The notes: a model not told the origin generated them from the letters alone. A stretch of DNA of 64,000 nt from Chrysomallon squamiferum (GCA_012295275.1 CM022679.1:31186837-31250836), one strand, 5' to 3'. Counted from the first letter of the stretch, positions 1-34,859 are shown. Translations and numbers: made by a program.

Positions 1-26
1 CACACACACACACACACACACACACA
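1..26. repeat. (CA)n microsatellite at window edge
   Basis: A perfect CA dinucleotide run begins at the first base, so the array is cut by the window boundary. Confidence 0.95.
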
Positions 27-847
27 ACCACACATGTAAAACAAAAGAATTTGGATTTGTATTCTTTCGTTTTTCTTCAGTTAGCGAGACGTAGATTAAC
101 TTAACATAAAACAGACAAACTAAAACTCTTTTAAATTCGACTCTGTCAATGTGCTGTACTATTCGATGTAATACTGAGAATACGTAATATTAAGAACCAG
201 ATAACGCTTACATTCGCCGTTTCCGTATGGAATGAAAAGTATTACCGAAATCCTCATTCGCTGATCCCAAAATAAGCAGGACCAGAAGAATTTGCTGTTT
301 CAAAACACACATTGCGAACAAGGTCATCTGAAACAAGCAGAATTTTATTAAAATAAGTTTAACGTTAGTCATTAACATGTTCAGTATTTGTTTTAAGCGA
401 CCTAGTATTACTAAAATTATAATATATGATACATCTTACATAGGATTACTATTCTAGTGGACTTTATCATTTAACCTAACTAGAATTTTTGGGGGGAGAA
501 TTGTTTTCTGATTTTGTCAATAATAAATTAAATGTTTGTTCAAATAAACTAACCAGCAGATAGATATCCAACTGGAACACGTAGATTTTTATTAAAATAA
601 ATTTAAAATGAGTAAACATACGATTTCAGTGAACTTCTAAAATAATAGTTAAAGTTCATGAATTTCAATTACAGGGTCATAGTTTCCTATTCGGTCTGGC
701 TTCTCTGCCAACTCGAAAGCTGCAAAATGTTCAACTTTTATAATACAAACTATTTTCTAGTCGTAAAAGGCGAATATAACCAAAACATATTAAAAAGAAG
801 TTAAAATGATTTTAAATATAAATATAAAATTTATGTACTTGTCACCA

Positions 848-924
848 ATAATAATAATAATAATAACAATAGCAGTAACAATAATAACAATAATATTAAC
901 AATAACAATAACAATAACAATAAC

Positions 925-979
<55 letters not shown>
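848..979. repeat. Compound (AAT)n/(AAC)n microsatellite
   Basis: Mixed AAT and AACAAT units resolve into a perfect AAT run of over 50 bases (about 926-978). The poly-Ile and poly-Leu open frames across it are translation artefacts. Confidence 0.95.
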
Positions 980-980
<1 letters not shown>

Positions 981-1587
981 CTGTAATAATATCGACTGCA
1001 GCTCGAAGGGTTGATGACAAGCAAATGCTATAAAACACATTTTAATATTATGTAACACCGCAATGATCCGAAAAATATATCAAAATATATATCAAAATTA
1101 TTTTCAATAAAAATAATCATTAACGAAAAAAGAAAAAACAATAAAAAAAAGCCTCAAACATCCCACCCATAAACAACAACAAATGACAACAACCTACGTA
1201 CTATATATATATATACATAAATACATAGACACATACACAGAGATTACATAAACAGCAAAAACACATGGCAACAACAACATACACACATATATGTTTGTGT
1301 ATGTCTGTATATGTGTGTGTGTGTTATAATTGTTTTTAAAAAAATAAAAATAAAAAAATAGAAAAAACTTCTTTTCTTTTTATTACTAACTGGGCAGGTC
1401 TGTGAATAGCCAGTAGTTGAACACGATCTGTACAAAAAGCCATGTCAGACTGCACACATGCTTTAAAGTTTGCTCAAATAACAAAATAATGGCTTGAAAG
1501 TGTAGTGAATTTTATATTCTGATTTCAAACCTATACGACAACATTTAACGTATGAAAATAAATCCGATTAATATAGATGCTTACCTA

Positions 1588-1740
1588 GACAGAGAGACAG
1601 ATAAATAGACATACGTACAAACATACAGAGAGATAGACAGACAGAAAGACAGGTAGATAGACAGACATACAGACAGACAGACAGATAGATAGATAGTTAG
1701 ATAGATAGATAGATAGATAGAGATATATAGATAGATACAG
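1588..1740. repeat. (GACA)n/(GATA)n compound microsatellite
   Basis: Interrupted GACA units grade into GATA units. The pattern suggests a tetranucleotide array diverging by a C/T transition. Confidence 0.9.
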
Positions 1741-1930
1741 ATATGTGTGTGCGTGCATGTGGGTGTATTGTAAACCAGTTTTCTGATAATTATAAATTTT
1801 AGAATTTATTACAAATTTTTATACAGTTTTGTAATTATTACAAATTATGACTGCTTAAATATAAGATCGGAGTTGAATAAATTGTTCAGTTTTGTATCAG
1901 ATTGTTTTACGTTCACAATGTTTTATTATA

Positions 1931-2053
<123 letters not shown>

Positions 2054-2559
2054 GTATTTCTTTAAAAAAAATTATACTGAAATCCAGCTCTATTTTCTGC
2101 TCCTATAGCCTTCGGTAATAGAGTAATTAATGCATTGCTCTTTTTGTATTGGGTAACTTCATTCTCGATCGCCGCGTGGTTTTAATTAAACTAATATCTT
2201 ACGGCTTTGTGAACAGCGTGATGCATATTTTTTCTTGGAAATGCTGTACAGAACATCCATCGACTTGACCATTTCGTGTAGAGAATGAGTAAATTACCTA
2301 GTGATCTCGTTAATGAATGGTTCAAAAACTAAACTGCTTTGAAAGTGTAAATGTAATCAGTTTGTGTATTAATATTGTGGTTAATACTAAACAAAAAAAA
2401 AAAAAAAAAAAAACATCAATTACAAAATCATGTTGTTATACTTTTCTTGTGTATTCGAATATTAAAAAACTTAAAATTCCATAACTGATATTATTGAATA
2501 TCTTCACATGGTGGATATTTAAATATGTTTCACGCATTGAATTTGCTACCATTAATTTT

Positions 2560-3165
2560 GATCTCTATTTTAATTCTTAATTTTTTATTATTTTTTTATT
2601 TTTCTTTTATTTTTCTCTTCCTCTTAATATTGTTTTTCTGTTTTCATCAATTCCTCTCAATTTTCTCCTACATTTTCTCCTATAATTTCTCCTACATTTC
2701 CTCCTTCAGCTCCTTATTAATCAATTTCTTCATCTCACTCTTCTCCTTCACTTTCTTCTTACCCAGTCTAATCCTCATCGTTCTCCTAATCCTTTCTTTT
2801 CTTTCCTATTTCTCCAGACTCCTTCGCCTTCTGCTCCTCCTGGGTCATCATCTTCACCACCTCCTCGTATTTCTTGTTTTTTTAATCTTCTTCATCTCCC
2901 CTGACTCCTTTTCCGCCATTATCTTCTCTATCTCCTTTGCCTCATCCTCTTGCTCCTTATCTTTCTTCTTCATCATCATTTCTCCTTCCTCCTGCTCTTT
3001 TTTTTTTTTTTTTTATCTTCTCACTTTCTCCTTTTCTCTGTTTCTTGTTTTTGCTACTTCTTCGTTTTGCTACTTCTTTTTTTTCCTTTTCCTCCTCATT
3101 TTCTACTTCGTGTCCTTCCCCTCTCCTTCGTAGTTTATTTTTTTTTCTTGCTACTTCTTATCTCG
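2560..3165. repeat. Long pyrimidine-rich tract
   Basis: About 600 bases are almost purely C and T on the + strand, with short TCC/TTC motifs and a T run near 2999-3015. The 202-residue frame over it is rich in Phe, Ser and Leu and has no domain pattern, so I treat it as an artefact of base composition. Confidence 0.85.
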
Positions 3166-3596
3166 TTACTTCGTCTGTATCCGCTCGCATTTCTGTTTTT
3201 ATATGCAGCATCTACAAAAGTCTTGACGAATGGGACCTGTAATCAAGGAGACGACAGTTTAATCTCCAGAGATGTTCCCGGCTTTGTTTTTCACATGCAA
3301 GTCCAGAAGCTGCGGGAAAAGTGAGTGTGCGTTATGAATACAAAACAAATTTCTTGAGTAAGATAGATCTAGAATATTATTACCTTTTTTTCAGAATTGT
3401 TTATTGATTATGTTTTTACTATGATGATGATGATGATGATGATGATCATGATGATGATTATTATAACTATTGCTACTACATCAATAATAGTTCTTTTTGA
3501 TATAATCGAAATAGTATAGTTTTAAAAATATTGGACTGAGATTGTGCTAATAGACATTTGCGCTGTATACCGAGACAGATGAAGACCGTGTAAAAT

Positions 3597-3706
3597 ATAC
3601 ATACATACATACATACATACATACATACATACATACATACATACATACATACATACATACATACATACATACATACATACAAACATACATACAAATATAC
3701 ATACGG
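3597..3706. repeat. (ATAC)n microsatellite
   Basis: The run is near-perfect ATAC for about 80 bases, then degrades with AAAC and AAAT variants. Confidence 0.95.
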
Positions 3707-5854
3707 GCATATGCATTCATACACATACACTCGGTTACTTATTTATATTCACTCAAACAATACATGTAATTAACTATTATTGGCAAGATCACTATTTTCT
3801 CTCCAGATATAACTAAAATCGTCATTCTTTTTCCAAATCGGATCTTGTTAAAACACCTATCACAATATAACCTGCCGAAAGAGGTGAATAATGCGCTTTT
3901 CCGAAACGAGAAAACGGCAAACTGATGTCATTAACATCGTGTCTCCTATTGTCTTGTCCACATTAACGACACGTCGCTGTCGTTGGCGAATTTCTGACCT
4001 TGCACCGGTGTCACAGCCGCCTCCGGTTGCACGTGGTGGTCGTTGACGTGTTAATGAAGATTCCCAGGACATTCATTAATCACAGTACGTGATGTTTTTT
4101 TATTCACCAGATCCGCCTCGAAGAAAAATTATTTCTGTTTATAAATCCTGAGACCATTGTTTGGCTTAATACTCGCCGTTCTCTAACCTTGGGTCTAAAA
4201 CACCACACAGCACTTATTTAGTGACGTATTGATTTCCGGTCAACAATTTTGTATAATGAATGACACGACAATTAACACGTTTTGTTAAACGAAAGCAGCG
4301 CCCGGTCTGCTGAACCCAAACACATTTGTGTTTATTTATCCGTTCACATCTATAAATGAAGGTTCTAAATTATCCGACTTCAGTCACAGCCCGATGGAAT
4401 AACAAGAGTATCTTTTTCAAAATCTTAATTGGATACCCACGCTAAACTGTTTTAATTGTCCACGTTTTATTAATCTTATTTGCATTAATAACATAATGCC
4501 CTTTCTTTCTATTCCACGAATAAAATATCTGCAAAATCCGTATAAACACAATTACTTTTTCAGTGGCGAATCTAAAGAAATTCGACGGAACATGCACTAT
4601 TAATATAGTTCATATTCATATATTATTACATAAAAAAAAAAAAAAAAATTAATTTCATCATAACGAAAACAAACAGGTCTATTATTCGTAAATAAATAGA
4701 AACAGTTATCAAGAATATTTGTATTTTACCTTAACGCTGTTTCGGGAAGATGTTGTGAATATTTTGATGATATTAATATTTGACCAAAATCAGTTATCCG
4801 ACATGTTTCTCGCAGTCGTTTTGTTTTGTTTTTTCGTTTTTCTATTTCAGGTGTTGACGGTCTATCATGGCGAAAGGAACTCATAATTACCGAGTGTGCA
4901 AACACAATGCACTACATACATATTTATTACAATACATTACACGTTCTTTTATCGTTTATCTTTTAACATTTGATATAACTCCGCAGTTAAAGGTGTGTTC
5001 TTGCAATATGTATAGCTTGTCGCGCGGACAATAATTACGAATTAATTATCTTATATTAAATATATATATATACATACACTTATTATTAGTAGTAGTAGTA
5101 GTACTAGTAGTATTAGAATTAATTATCTTATATTAAATATAAATATATACACACTTGTTAGTAGTAGTAGTAGTAATATTACTTGGTTCTCCTTTATAAT
5201 GATACAAATGTGGAAAACTGGTTTTATAGTTTAATGGTTGCCAACAAAATTATTATAAAATACATCATATTCCAGTGGCTCCCATCGTAATAGAATAGCT
5301 TCAGCTATAACAGTGAAGCCGCCATTCAAAGGAAAACTGCAGTATCTTGGTAGTAAAGACGGAGGATATGACACGATTGATCATTATTAACTTTCTTTAT
5401 TAACTTTATATATGCAGTTATTAAGAATTGCTGTCTGCGGCTTGTGGCTATTTTCGATGTATTGGGTCACAGAAATCGGTTTCGGAAAAGATCGAACTCT
5501 GAAGTACTGAGATGAAAATAATATCGTTATAAAATATGTTATTTTAATCCGTATATTTGTATAGGTAGTTTTCAAATTCATGTAGTAAATTCTAAAAATA
5601 AGAATATGAAGCTAAACGACAAAGTGTGATATCATTTTAAATTGATATCTTAAAATAAAACTAACCTGTTCGGATATCATGAATTGGCAGTATAATTTGA
5701 AATGTTTTGTTTATTGATACTGTTAGAGAAAAATAATTTCTGCTCAAAAGTGGATTAAATTTTCTCGATAAACTTCTTCACCGTAAATACACTTCTAAAA
5801 ATGTAATTAAGTAATGAAAAAAATAGAAAAAGTATTAGTTGTAGCTTTGAGGTA

Positions 5855-6120
5855 GTAATAACAGTAATAGCAGCAGTAATAGAAATAGCAGCAGTAGTAG
5901 GAGTAATAGTAACAGTAACAGCAGTAATAGTTGTAATAACAGCAGTAGTATAGTAACAGCAGTAGTAGTAGTAGTAGAAGTAGTAGTCATAGAAGCAGTA
6001 GTAACAGTAGTAGTAATAGTAATAGTTGTAGTAGTAGTAGCAGCAGCAGCAGCTGTAGCAGTAGTGGTGTAGTAATAGTAATAGTAGTAAAGCAGTAGAA
6101 GAACAAAACAAGAAGAAGAA
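5855..6120. repeat. (AGT/AGC/AAT)n trinucleotide compound array
   Basis: Interleaved AGT, AGC, AAT and AAC units form an imperfect trinucleotide array of about 270 bases. The long minus-strand open frames across it are Tyr/Thr/Leu homopolymer artefacts. Confidence 0.9.
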
Positions 6121-8700
6121 GTAGCAGAGACAATAAATGTCAAACCTGTTACTGTCATGTCTCCATTGTTCCTTCTTCTTTTTCTTTTCATTTTTATTTT
6201 TGCTTACTTTTTTATTTTTTTAATTATTTGTTCACTCGTATCCTCATTCTGTAACATTTCCACTGTAAATGCGATTCCAACATTTAATCTGTTTGCTCCC
6301 AGAAAAGGATTGCGCTTATTTACAATATTTCATTATTCATCAAAAAAAAAAAAAAAAATTACTATCGTAGTCGGAATTGGAAAAAAATTGCCTTGACATT
6401 TTCGGCTGAAAATAATAAATCTCCATTTTAAGGATTTTCGAGCTCTTTACTACCCACACAGATGTTCTAGTAATAAAATGGTATATTCCAAAACGAGGTC
6501 AGACAATTGGTTGTAAATGAAACTATCTGTAAAACAACTGGTTTGAAGAGATAAATGACATCTAACCTATTGAGAATCTTTTGTTGTCACGATTTTAACT
6601 TCCCATAAAGACAGCTTTAGTGAGTAACCAAAAAAAAAAAAATAATAATAAATCTTGTTTTTGTCATTTTTGTAGTATTGTTTGCTTCTAACATGGTTCA
6701 AATTGTTTCATATGTTTTGACGATACTGACTTCATTAGTTGAACAAGTTAATCGGTTGTCATGTTTAAATTTGCGTTTTTCAGAGTTTCTTTGTGCATTG
6801 TCGACTATTAAAAACGTCTCTTTCAAAGCATTTGATTATTATAATTTCTTTAAAATATTTAAGCTTCATTTCGTTATTAAAATATTTATCCACCCCCACA
6901 CACACAGAGGGGGTTTTTTTTCAAAATATTTAACGATCATTAAATTTGCTTCTTGTTTTGTTCCTTAATAAGTCTTTAGCCATGAAATTGTTTCGTTGAA
7001 AAGAGGAAAAAGAAAGAGATAATCCAGCTATTGTGGAAATCGACTGAGTTTCGTGAAGCGATATTTAAAAGCGATAAAACTCAGACATCAGTCTGGGAAT
7101 CTGATTTCGCTGTAATAAACAGAGATATCCAACAAGGCATGAGGACAAAATGTCGCTGTTTAGGTCAGAGCACTGTTCTACAAAACGAAAAAAATCAGTC
7201 ATTCAAAAGTGCTTGCTTGTATCGGTAATTCTAACCTATTAGGGAACAAGGTGAAGGAGTCAGAGTTGTCTGCCCGTGTTATAGTTAAAAACAAATATTA
7301 AAAATATTTTAAAAAAAACAATTAGAAAACTGTTTAATGATATTTGTTGTGATCAATAAATAATACGTGACGTGTTTAGGTTCGGTTACGTTCAGGTTAA
7401 CGTATAATCTACTACGCCAAATTTATATTTCGATTGTGGATAAATATAAAGTTTCCATTGCTCGTCATTGCAATCTTTGACTAGATGCCAAGTTAACAAA
7501 ACTTTGAACTTTCACCGTTACACAGACTGCGTCTTTATTACCTGTCTGTCTTTACTGCTCGAGAGTTAAAACATAATCTGATTTCATATTCTGATTCAAC
7601 GTTTAATACAAGTTATGGCGTATTTAACAGTTTCGAAAGAACAATTCGGTTGTTGTTATAAAACAAAACGCCTATAAACATGGGTATACGATCATAGAAG
7701 ACATTAAACCTTGTCAACTTCGAGTTTTAAAGCAGATAGCTCAGTGCCGCTTATGAAATTATGAAGAATTAAAACTGCACAGATGAAGAATTAACATGAT
7801 TTCCATTTCAGATTAATAATTTAATATAAAACAGTGATTTTATTAATACTTTTCAGAATAACAAAACGTGAAATTAAAACAACAGCGAAAATCCAATGCA
7901 CGAGACGAAATCGATAGAATCTGCTGCCTTCTGCATAATTCTATAAGAAGAACAGAAATTTAATTTAATTTCTTTTAAATACCCCTAAAAAAAAAACCAC
8001 ATGATCTTGCTGCGTACGACAACTGGTCTTTTTGAATTCGAGGAGGTTACGTAACTGTAGATTTATTATCGCTTAACGAAGAGTTTAGCCAATCTGAACC
8101 GAGCATTTTCCCCCGAGTCGTCACAGAATATGTATTTAATTAGCGCCTGCAACGGAAGTTTCTCTTAAGAACTGTAAACTGATGCTGCGCTTTCGCTAGT
8201 CATTGCCACAGATATCGTTTGCTGACGCAAATGAAATACAAACTTGATATTAACAGTCAAAAATGTCAATTTATTCTTCTTTCTTTCATCTTTCATTTAT
8301 ATATATTTTTTTGGAAAAATAAATAATATTTTACATCACAAAAAACAAAACAATAATTTTAAATATGGATTAGCATGTTCAGAATTATATTTCTGTTTCT
8401 ATCTTTTCTGTTCGTAAACGAAATGCTACGCATCAACATGGCGTTTTGCAGTCGAAGGTTCTGTCTGTATACCAGTCGAACCAACATTTGTCAAGGCTTG
8501 TTTTAGGTTTGATGCTGAACCTTTAGATCCATCAGTTTTCAGCCACCTGATAAAAAAAACAATATTAATTTCCGCATTATGAATATCCACTGAAGACAAG
8601 AAATCCCTCTTTTGACAATGGCTTCACAAAGAATGACAGCAGTTTACATTGTGACCTGTATTCTGATATATAATGCACATGATTCAACGCTTAACTTTAA

Positions 8701-8817
8701 TCATATATATATATATGTATGTATGTAAGTATGTTTGTATGTATGTATGTATGTATGTATGTATGTATATATGTATGTATATAAGTATGTTTGTATGTAT
8801 GTATGTATGTATGTATG

Positions 8818-8851
<34 letters not shown>

Positions 8852-8880
8852 TGTATGTGTGTGTGTGTGTGTATATGTGT
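8701..8880. repeat. (GTAT)n followed by (GT)n microsatellite
   Basis: GTAT units with TATA and TTTG interruptions end in a GT run near 8856-8872. Met-Tyr-Val-Cys frames in all directions are artefacts. Confidence 0.95.
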
Positions 8881-9165
8881 GTCAATATGGATAATCTTCT
8901 TCCTCTTCTTTTATTTATTTTTTTTGATTATATTTTTTGATTATAATTATTTTAATCTTCTTCAACAAAATGAAAGGATTAGAATACATAAAAGAGAGAG
9001 AGAGAGTCATCTATAATTAATATGAGAACCAGTTTATTCTGAACATGCAATCAGACAGAGAATTATTTTTTAAAAGAAAAGGAAATGAAAGATAAGAAGA
9101 AAAAATGGCAGACAATGCATTAAAGAGAGAGTGTAATTTTATTTAATTCTATCTATAACTATCTA

Positions 9166-9258
9166 TTTATATATAGATAGATAGGTAGGTAGATAGACAG
9201 ATAGATAGATAAATAGATAGATAGATAGACATATAGATAGATAGATAGATAGATAGAT
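9166..9258. repeat. (GATA)n microsatellite
   Basis: GATA units with GGTA, GACA and AATA variants. Confidence 0.9.
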
Positions 9259-11047
9259 TTTCGTTTGTATGTTTATGGGTGACTTGTTAAAAACATTTTC
9301 GATGCGAATTGCTTCATCAAGGCAAACTCTAATTAGTTAATTAGGTTCAAGTCAAAACGGGTCAATGACATCTCAGCAAACCTAACAATTGCACAAACTA
9401 CAGCCAACAAAAGTCTGTCTGTCCCAGAGATTTCTATTTCTAGCAAAGATTACTTCAAAGGAGCAATGTCAAAGAAGACTTATTATAGCAGCTTTTAAGA
9501 TTTAAATAAAAACAGATTAGGTTAGAGTTTGCTGATGTTTAATGTCTGCCTAGCAAATCGAAAACAAAAATTAACCTTTAACCAAAACAAAAAGGATATA
9601 TAATTGCTATTTTAACCAGAGATATTGACGTACTTTTAAAATATACCTTTAAATTTGGAACTGAATGATTAAATTTTAATTTTTTTTTTTTTTTTTTTTT
9701 TTTGGTATAATTGTTTGGAGTTTTTTGTGTTGTTTTTTTTATTTATTTATTTTTAATTTTTTATTATTTTTAATATATTTTTTTTTTTAATTTTGGGAAA
9801 GAACGATACTGATTAAGCAGTAACATTTCAAATGAACAAAAAAAAATGCTACGTCACAATTTCTAAAAAAATATATATTTTAGTGTATACTTACCAGATA
9901 AATAAAACCAGGGAAATTGACAGCATAGCTTATTATTTTTGATGTGTATATTATTATTAAGTTATATTTTACACAGTGAAATATTTTTTTCTCAATTTAA
10001 AAATCACTTAGGTGATTCACAGACAAACGTAGTGGAATAACAGAATTTAAAATTCACAAAAATGGGGAGAAAATTATTGGTATACTGTATAAAATCAATA
10101 AGCTGTCATTTGAAATTATGTATTTTCTTTTCTTCCTTTTTTTTTTCTCTCTTTAAGAAAGAAAAAAAAAAATAAAGGAAAAGAAATGATAAAATAATAT
10201 AATATAAAACAAAATATAAAAGTAGATAGGTTGACAAGCATACCTAGTTTCCATCTCTCGTTGAACTTTTTTTTTTATAGCTATTTTAGATTTCGAAAAC
10301 TTAAATGGCCTCATGAACTTCCTTTCAATATTAATTATTCTGAACAAATTACCCGAGCAAATTATTTAGCAATTAACAAACTAACTACATTTTTCTTTTC
10401 TGTTCTTTTCTTTTCTTTTCGTTTTTTTTTTTTTTGTTTTTTTTAAAATCAAAGAATTCTTTGTTCGCCATTTTAATTAAACTTTGTGTTTCATACAAAA
10501 TCGACAAACAGACTTCAACGTCAAACAAAACGAAATTGAAACTGTGCTCACTCTGACCTCGGGGTCAAATTACGCGAATAAATCACGTGGATCGGATAAC
10601 TGTGACTAAAGCCAGCCGGTGGCAGGTCATTAACGTTGTCTATTGGTCTAGCAGCCGTGATTCCGTGGCAAACGACCTCCGCCGTGATCCTCATTCTAAT
10701 TTCGCGAGCACGTTTAACAGCAAATAGCTGTGTTTTTCACACACACACAGTTTCAAACAAACCCTGTGTAGGAGGAAGATGAATCTGTTCATTCCGTTGT
10801 GTTTGCTTCTTGTTCGTTCTTGTCAGTCGTGTTGTTGTCGTAGTTTTAATGTGTGTTTGTCGTTGTTGTTGTTTGTTTTCTTTTCTTTTGTTGGGTTATT
10901 ATTGTTGATGGGGGGGTTTGTTGTGTTTTTTGCGGGGGAGTGTTGTTGTATTCCTTTTATCTTTTACCACCTGTTGTTGTTGTTATTTTATTATTATTAT
11001 TATTATTATTATTATAACAATAGTAGTATCAGTAGAAATTGAAGAGT

Positions 11048-11138
11048 AATAGTTCTAAAAGCAGTGTTAGTAGTAGTAGCTGTAGTAGTTGAAGTAGTGT
11101 AGCTGTAACGGTAGTAGTGGCAACAACATCACTATAAT

Positions 11139-11180
<42 letters not shown>

Positions 11181-11236
11181 TACAGTAGCAGCACAGTAGC
11201 AGCAGTAGCAACAGTAATAGCAGTAATAGCAGTACA
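11048..11236. repeat. (AGT/AGC)n compound trinucleotide array
   Basis: Imperfect AGT/AGC units include a pure CAG block at about 11140-11165. Similar in composition to the array at 5855-6120. Confidence 0.9.
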
Positions 11237-11582
11237 GGCAATAGTTACTGGAGATTGTAACATAATATTTGGATTTTATAATATATTTAATCATGACGTC
11301 GTACAAGAAATATGCTGATCAAGTAAAAATCACTAATGAACAGTTTCTAGACAGTTAAGGAGATGTGGCAAATTTATTTTAAACTGCCACGCCCTCCATT
11401 TATCAGCTGTACTAAAATGGGGCGGGTTGTGTGTAGGTGTGGGGTTAGAGAGAGAGATAGACAAACATACACATACCCACACATACTGAGAGAGAGAGAA
11501 GATGTTATTTCGCAATAATCTATTACCCAACAGTCTAACAGTTTTCAAAATGTCTTAATCTACTGATTACCTCGTCAAATGT

Positions 11583-11624
11583 TTTATTATTATTATTATC
11601 ATTATTATTATTATTATTATTAAA

Positions 11625-11657
<33 letters not shown>

Positions 11658-11661
11658 CATT
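11583..11661. repeat. (TTA)n microsatellite
   Basis: TTA units with TCA interruptions and one AAA break. Confidence 0.93.
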
Positions 11662-11813
11662 ATACATTTTTCTTGTCTTCAGAAATACAAGTCTTCGGTT
11701 TGTGTTAAACTGAAGACCTTTAGCTGTTAGAATCTATTTTGTCATCCAGTGTTTACGTGAAAAACACCCACAAAAATAATCAGAACATGAGTTTGCACCG
11801 AGTACCTCTTTCT

Positions 11814-11826
11814 TTTTTTTTTTTTT

Positions 11827-11869
<43 letters not shown>
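11814..11869. repeat. Poly-T tract
   Basis: Over 50 bases of T with a single C interruption. It could be the tail of an old minus-strand retrocopy, but no retroelement body is recognisable beside it. Confidence 0.9.
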
Positions 11870-11870
<1 letters not shown>

Positions 11871-13806
11871 ACTTCTAGAAACTCGATCAGTTAGTTGCCA
11901 TTATGTAAAATGCTCAAAATAACACGGAGGTGTTTCCTAAATACTAATTACATAGAAATTACATGAACTAAATTACACCACGTTACGAATTCTTCGATAT
12001 TAAGACTGAATGAATGAATACGTTTCTAACAGATCATGTTAATTGTCAGTGTCAAACTGCGGTATTTCTGGAACTATACTCCAATAAGTTGACATGCACT
12101 TTGTCACAGAGGGAAAAGTACATACAACAACTGTTATTAAGCCATTCAAGGAACGGGAAATAATACACTGAAATAATAGAAAAAAAAGAAAAAAAAAATT
12201 ATAATGATGATGATAAAAAATCACAAAACGTTCTTATTTTCTATAACTGCGCGATGCTATAACAAGTTATAATTTATTTATTACTGTAAACTATTTCTCA
12301 GCACTTCGCGATAAACCGTCATGCAGATCTGATGACCCCAAACAAGAAATAAGAATTTTTACACCACTGAGTTGTAACAGTAATTCTATATAAAACAAAA
12401 ATTCACGGCCGTTTTGTTGCCGGCTAACAGTATTGACTACAATTACAAGGTGCTTTATAACCATATAATACCATTTCGCAAAGACAGGAAAATGTATCAT
12501 AACGTTTATAAATCACTGGCGAAACACTGGTTACTGCAGTGGGCAGCGAGGAAGAAAGATCATGTACATAAAGCTCCTCTGGTCTGCGCTCTCACTGTTT
12601 ACTGTCTGGTCATGTTCGTAAACGCGTTGATTCCTACATGAAGAGAGAGGCTGCTTCCAGTTTGTCGTTGTAAAGGTTTTCATTCTCACTCTGTTGTTTC
12701 AGCGATCCGTGTCAAATATCGATGAAGATTTTGCAAAAATAGACCGAATTCGAAGATCAGGGGGAAAAAAGAAAAAAAAAAGGAAAAGAAGAGAAAATCA
12801 ACTTGTTTAGAACGTAATCTGATTCCCAGAAAATAACAAAGTTGAGGTATTTCGTTTTATAACATTTGTGAATCTCCAAAAGTTCGATTTTTATTTTTTA
12901 TTTTTTTTTTTTTTTTTTTTTTTTTTTTATTTTTAAATTTGTTTTCTATTATTAAAATAGTAAATAGAATATATATATCTTCATAAATTTACCAAGTTTT
13001 ATTGTCGCGAATAAGCTTCCTAATTGTTTTTAAATCTGAAAACAGATTGCGGAGTTTGGTTGCAGTGGATTCGCGGTGTTAATTTGTGGTCAGTGCGGAC
13101 GAGCGTTCAGTTCTCGGCTGAATAACGATTCTAATACGAATCCATTAAAAGGATCACTTGCTCTGTCGTTCGTGCATCAGACTGCTCGCGAAATCTGCGG
13201 CACTACGGTAACTCATAAATCTGGAACCACTGGCAATTTGTAACGTGACAAATAACGGAAACATAAAATTTCGACATTTGTTTCTCTATTTAAAGATCCT
13301 AAACATCACTATTACGTCGGAACAGAAGCAAAACAGGATATCAGATCGTTGTTATTTTTAAACAACCAAGTTAAACAGTGTCGCACCAGCAATTACGAAA
13401 CGTAAACATATCAAACGATCGGCAACGGGAGATGTCTTGTACTGTAAATTATAATTACGGTATGAAATTGTGCAAGAATCGAAAAACAAACTTATAAGAC
13501 GAATTATCGATTTCTCTTGTAACTTTTGTCATCAGAGTCACGCACATAAGTGTGGCATGGGACCAGTGTGTACACTGTCGTAACTGATTATGTGACGTCG
13601 TTTAGCACGACCCTTGTCTCCGTTGACGTGCGGCAGTAACTTCCTCCTTGCTGGCGCACCCAGGTAATTTCAACAAAAGACTATAAGCGAGACAAAACTT
13701 CTCTTTTTTTTGCGCATCAAAATATTTACTTACGGTTAAAGAGAGTAATCAAAAATCGTCTGGAATACAAAATAAACTTTCAGGAAGAACTTTAAGACTC
13801 TTCACG

Positions 13807-33999
<20,193 letters not shown>

Positions 34000-34859
34000 C
34001 ATGACGGTCACGTGACCGTAATTTTCAAGAACGATAATCAAGGAAAGGCTCTCCAACTCTAATGTGAAAACAACACTTAGACCCAGTGGTGTAACAGAAG
34101 CTGGAGGTTTTGACTTTGACAAGTGTGCTAAAAATGACCCTGAACTATTTGTCAAAGCTGACGGTTTCAACAACGAATAGCGCACATGAAAAGTTATCTG
34201 ATAGAAGCACGCAAAAACTGGCTCATATCCACATCAAAGCTGACAGAGAAGACAATCACAACTGTTGTTATAAAAAAAAAAAAAAATCAGTACCAATTTA
34301 AATCCTTACAATTCTGAACCTTTTAATTAATGAGTTTTAAACCCTCTTTTGTTGTAAAACGTAATCAATCTTTTTCGTGATATTTTTTTATTATTATTAT
34401 TATCTATGTGCAATATTCCCTGTTTCTAACTTTTGATTTAGGAGAGACTGCTTTTATGTTTTTGCGAATCTCCAAAGAATTCTTTTTACAAATCAACAAG
34501 ATCAGTCTATTAAATGGCCGAGGTAGGTTTCCTCTCCCCGTTCATCAAAAGCTGTATCTTTGACATCCGTTACAGTTAATATTAAAAAGGGATGAAGTGT
34601 CAGCTGATTTTATTAACATTTTTAGCATAGAGGGTTGAGATTTTATTTTCCCATTTTTTCGAAGATGTAAAATCGAATGATAAAATTAACCTAATGATGA
34701 GGTTAAACGAAATACAAATTTTTAAAACATATACATGTATCTATAATGCATCGCATACAAAAATTGTCGTGTTTGGAACTGATGGAGTTTTTCTTTTTAT
34801 TTATTTATTTAGTATTATTTATTTTATTTTTTTAAACTTTTAATAATTGTCTTCCTGTT

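Noticed and set aside
790-1058. Poly-Ile and poly-Leu open frames on both strands
   Set aside because: They are the AAT/AAC microsatellite read in different frames.
2525-3133. 202-residue open frame rich in Phe, Ser and Leu
   Set aside because: It lies entirely in the pyrimidine-rich tract, so lack of stops follows from composition; no domain or signal pattern.
7031-7228. 65-residue + strand open frame of ordinary composition
   Set aside because: No family recognised and no supporting exon partners or repeats; too short to call.
11388-11424. Hairpin with CGCCCTCCATTT and AAATGGGGCG arms
   Set aside because: The stem needs a two-base bulge and is short; no other evidence for a structured RNA.
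12291-12641. Overlapping short open frames on opposite strands (69 and 75 residues)
   Set aside because: No recognisable domain, no splice or promoter context, and lengths are within chance for this composition.
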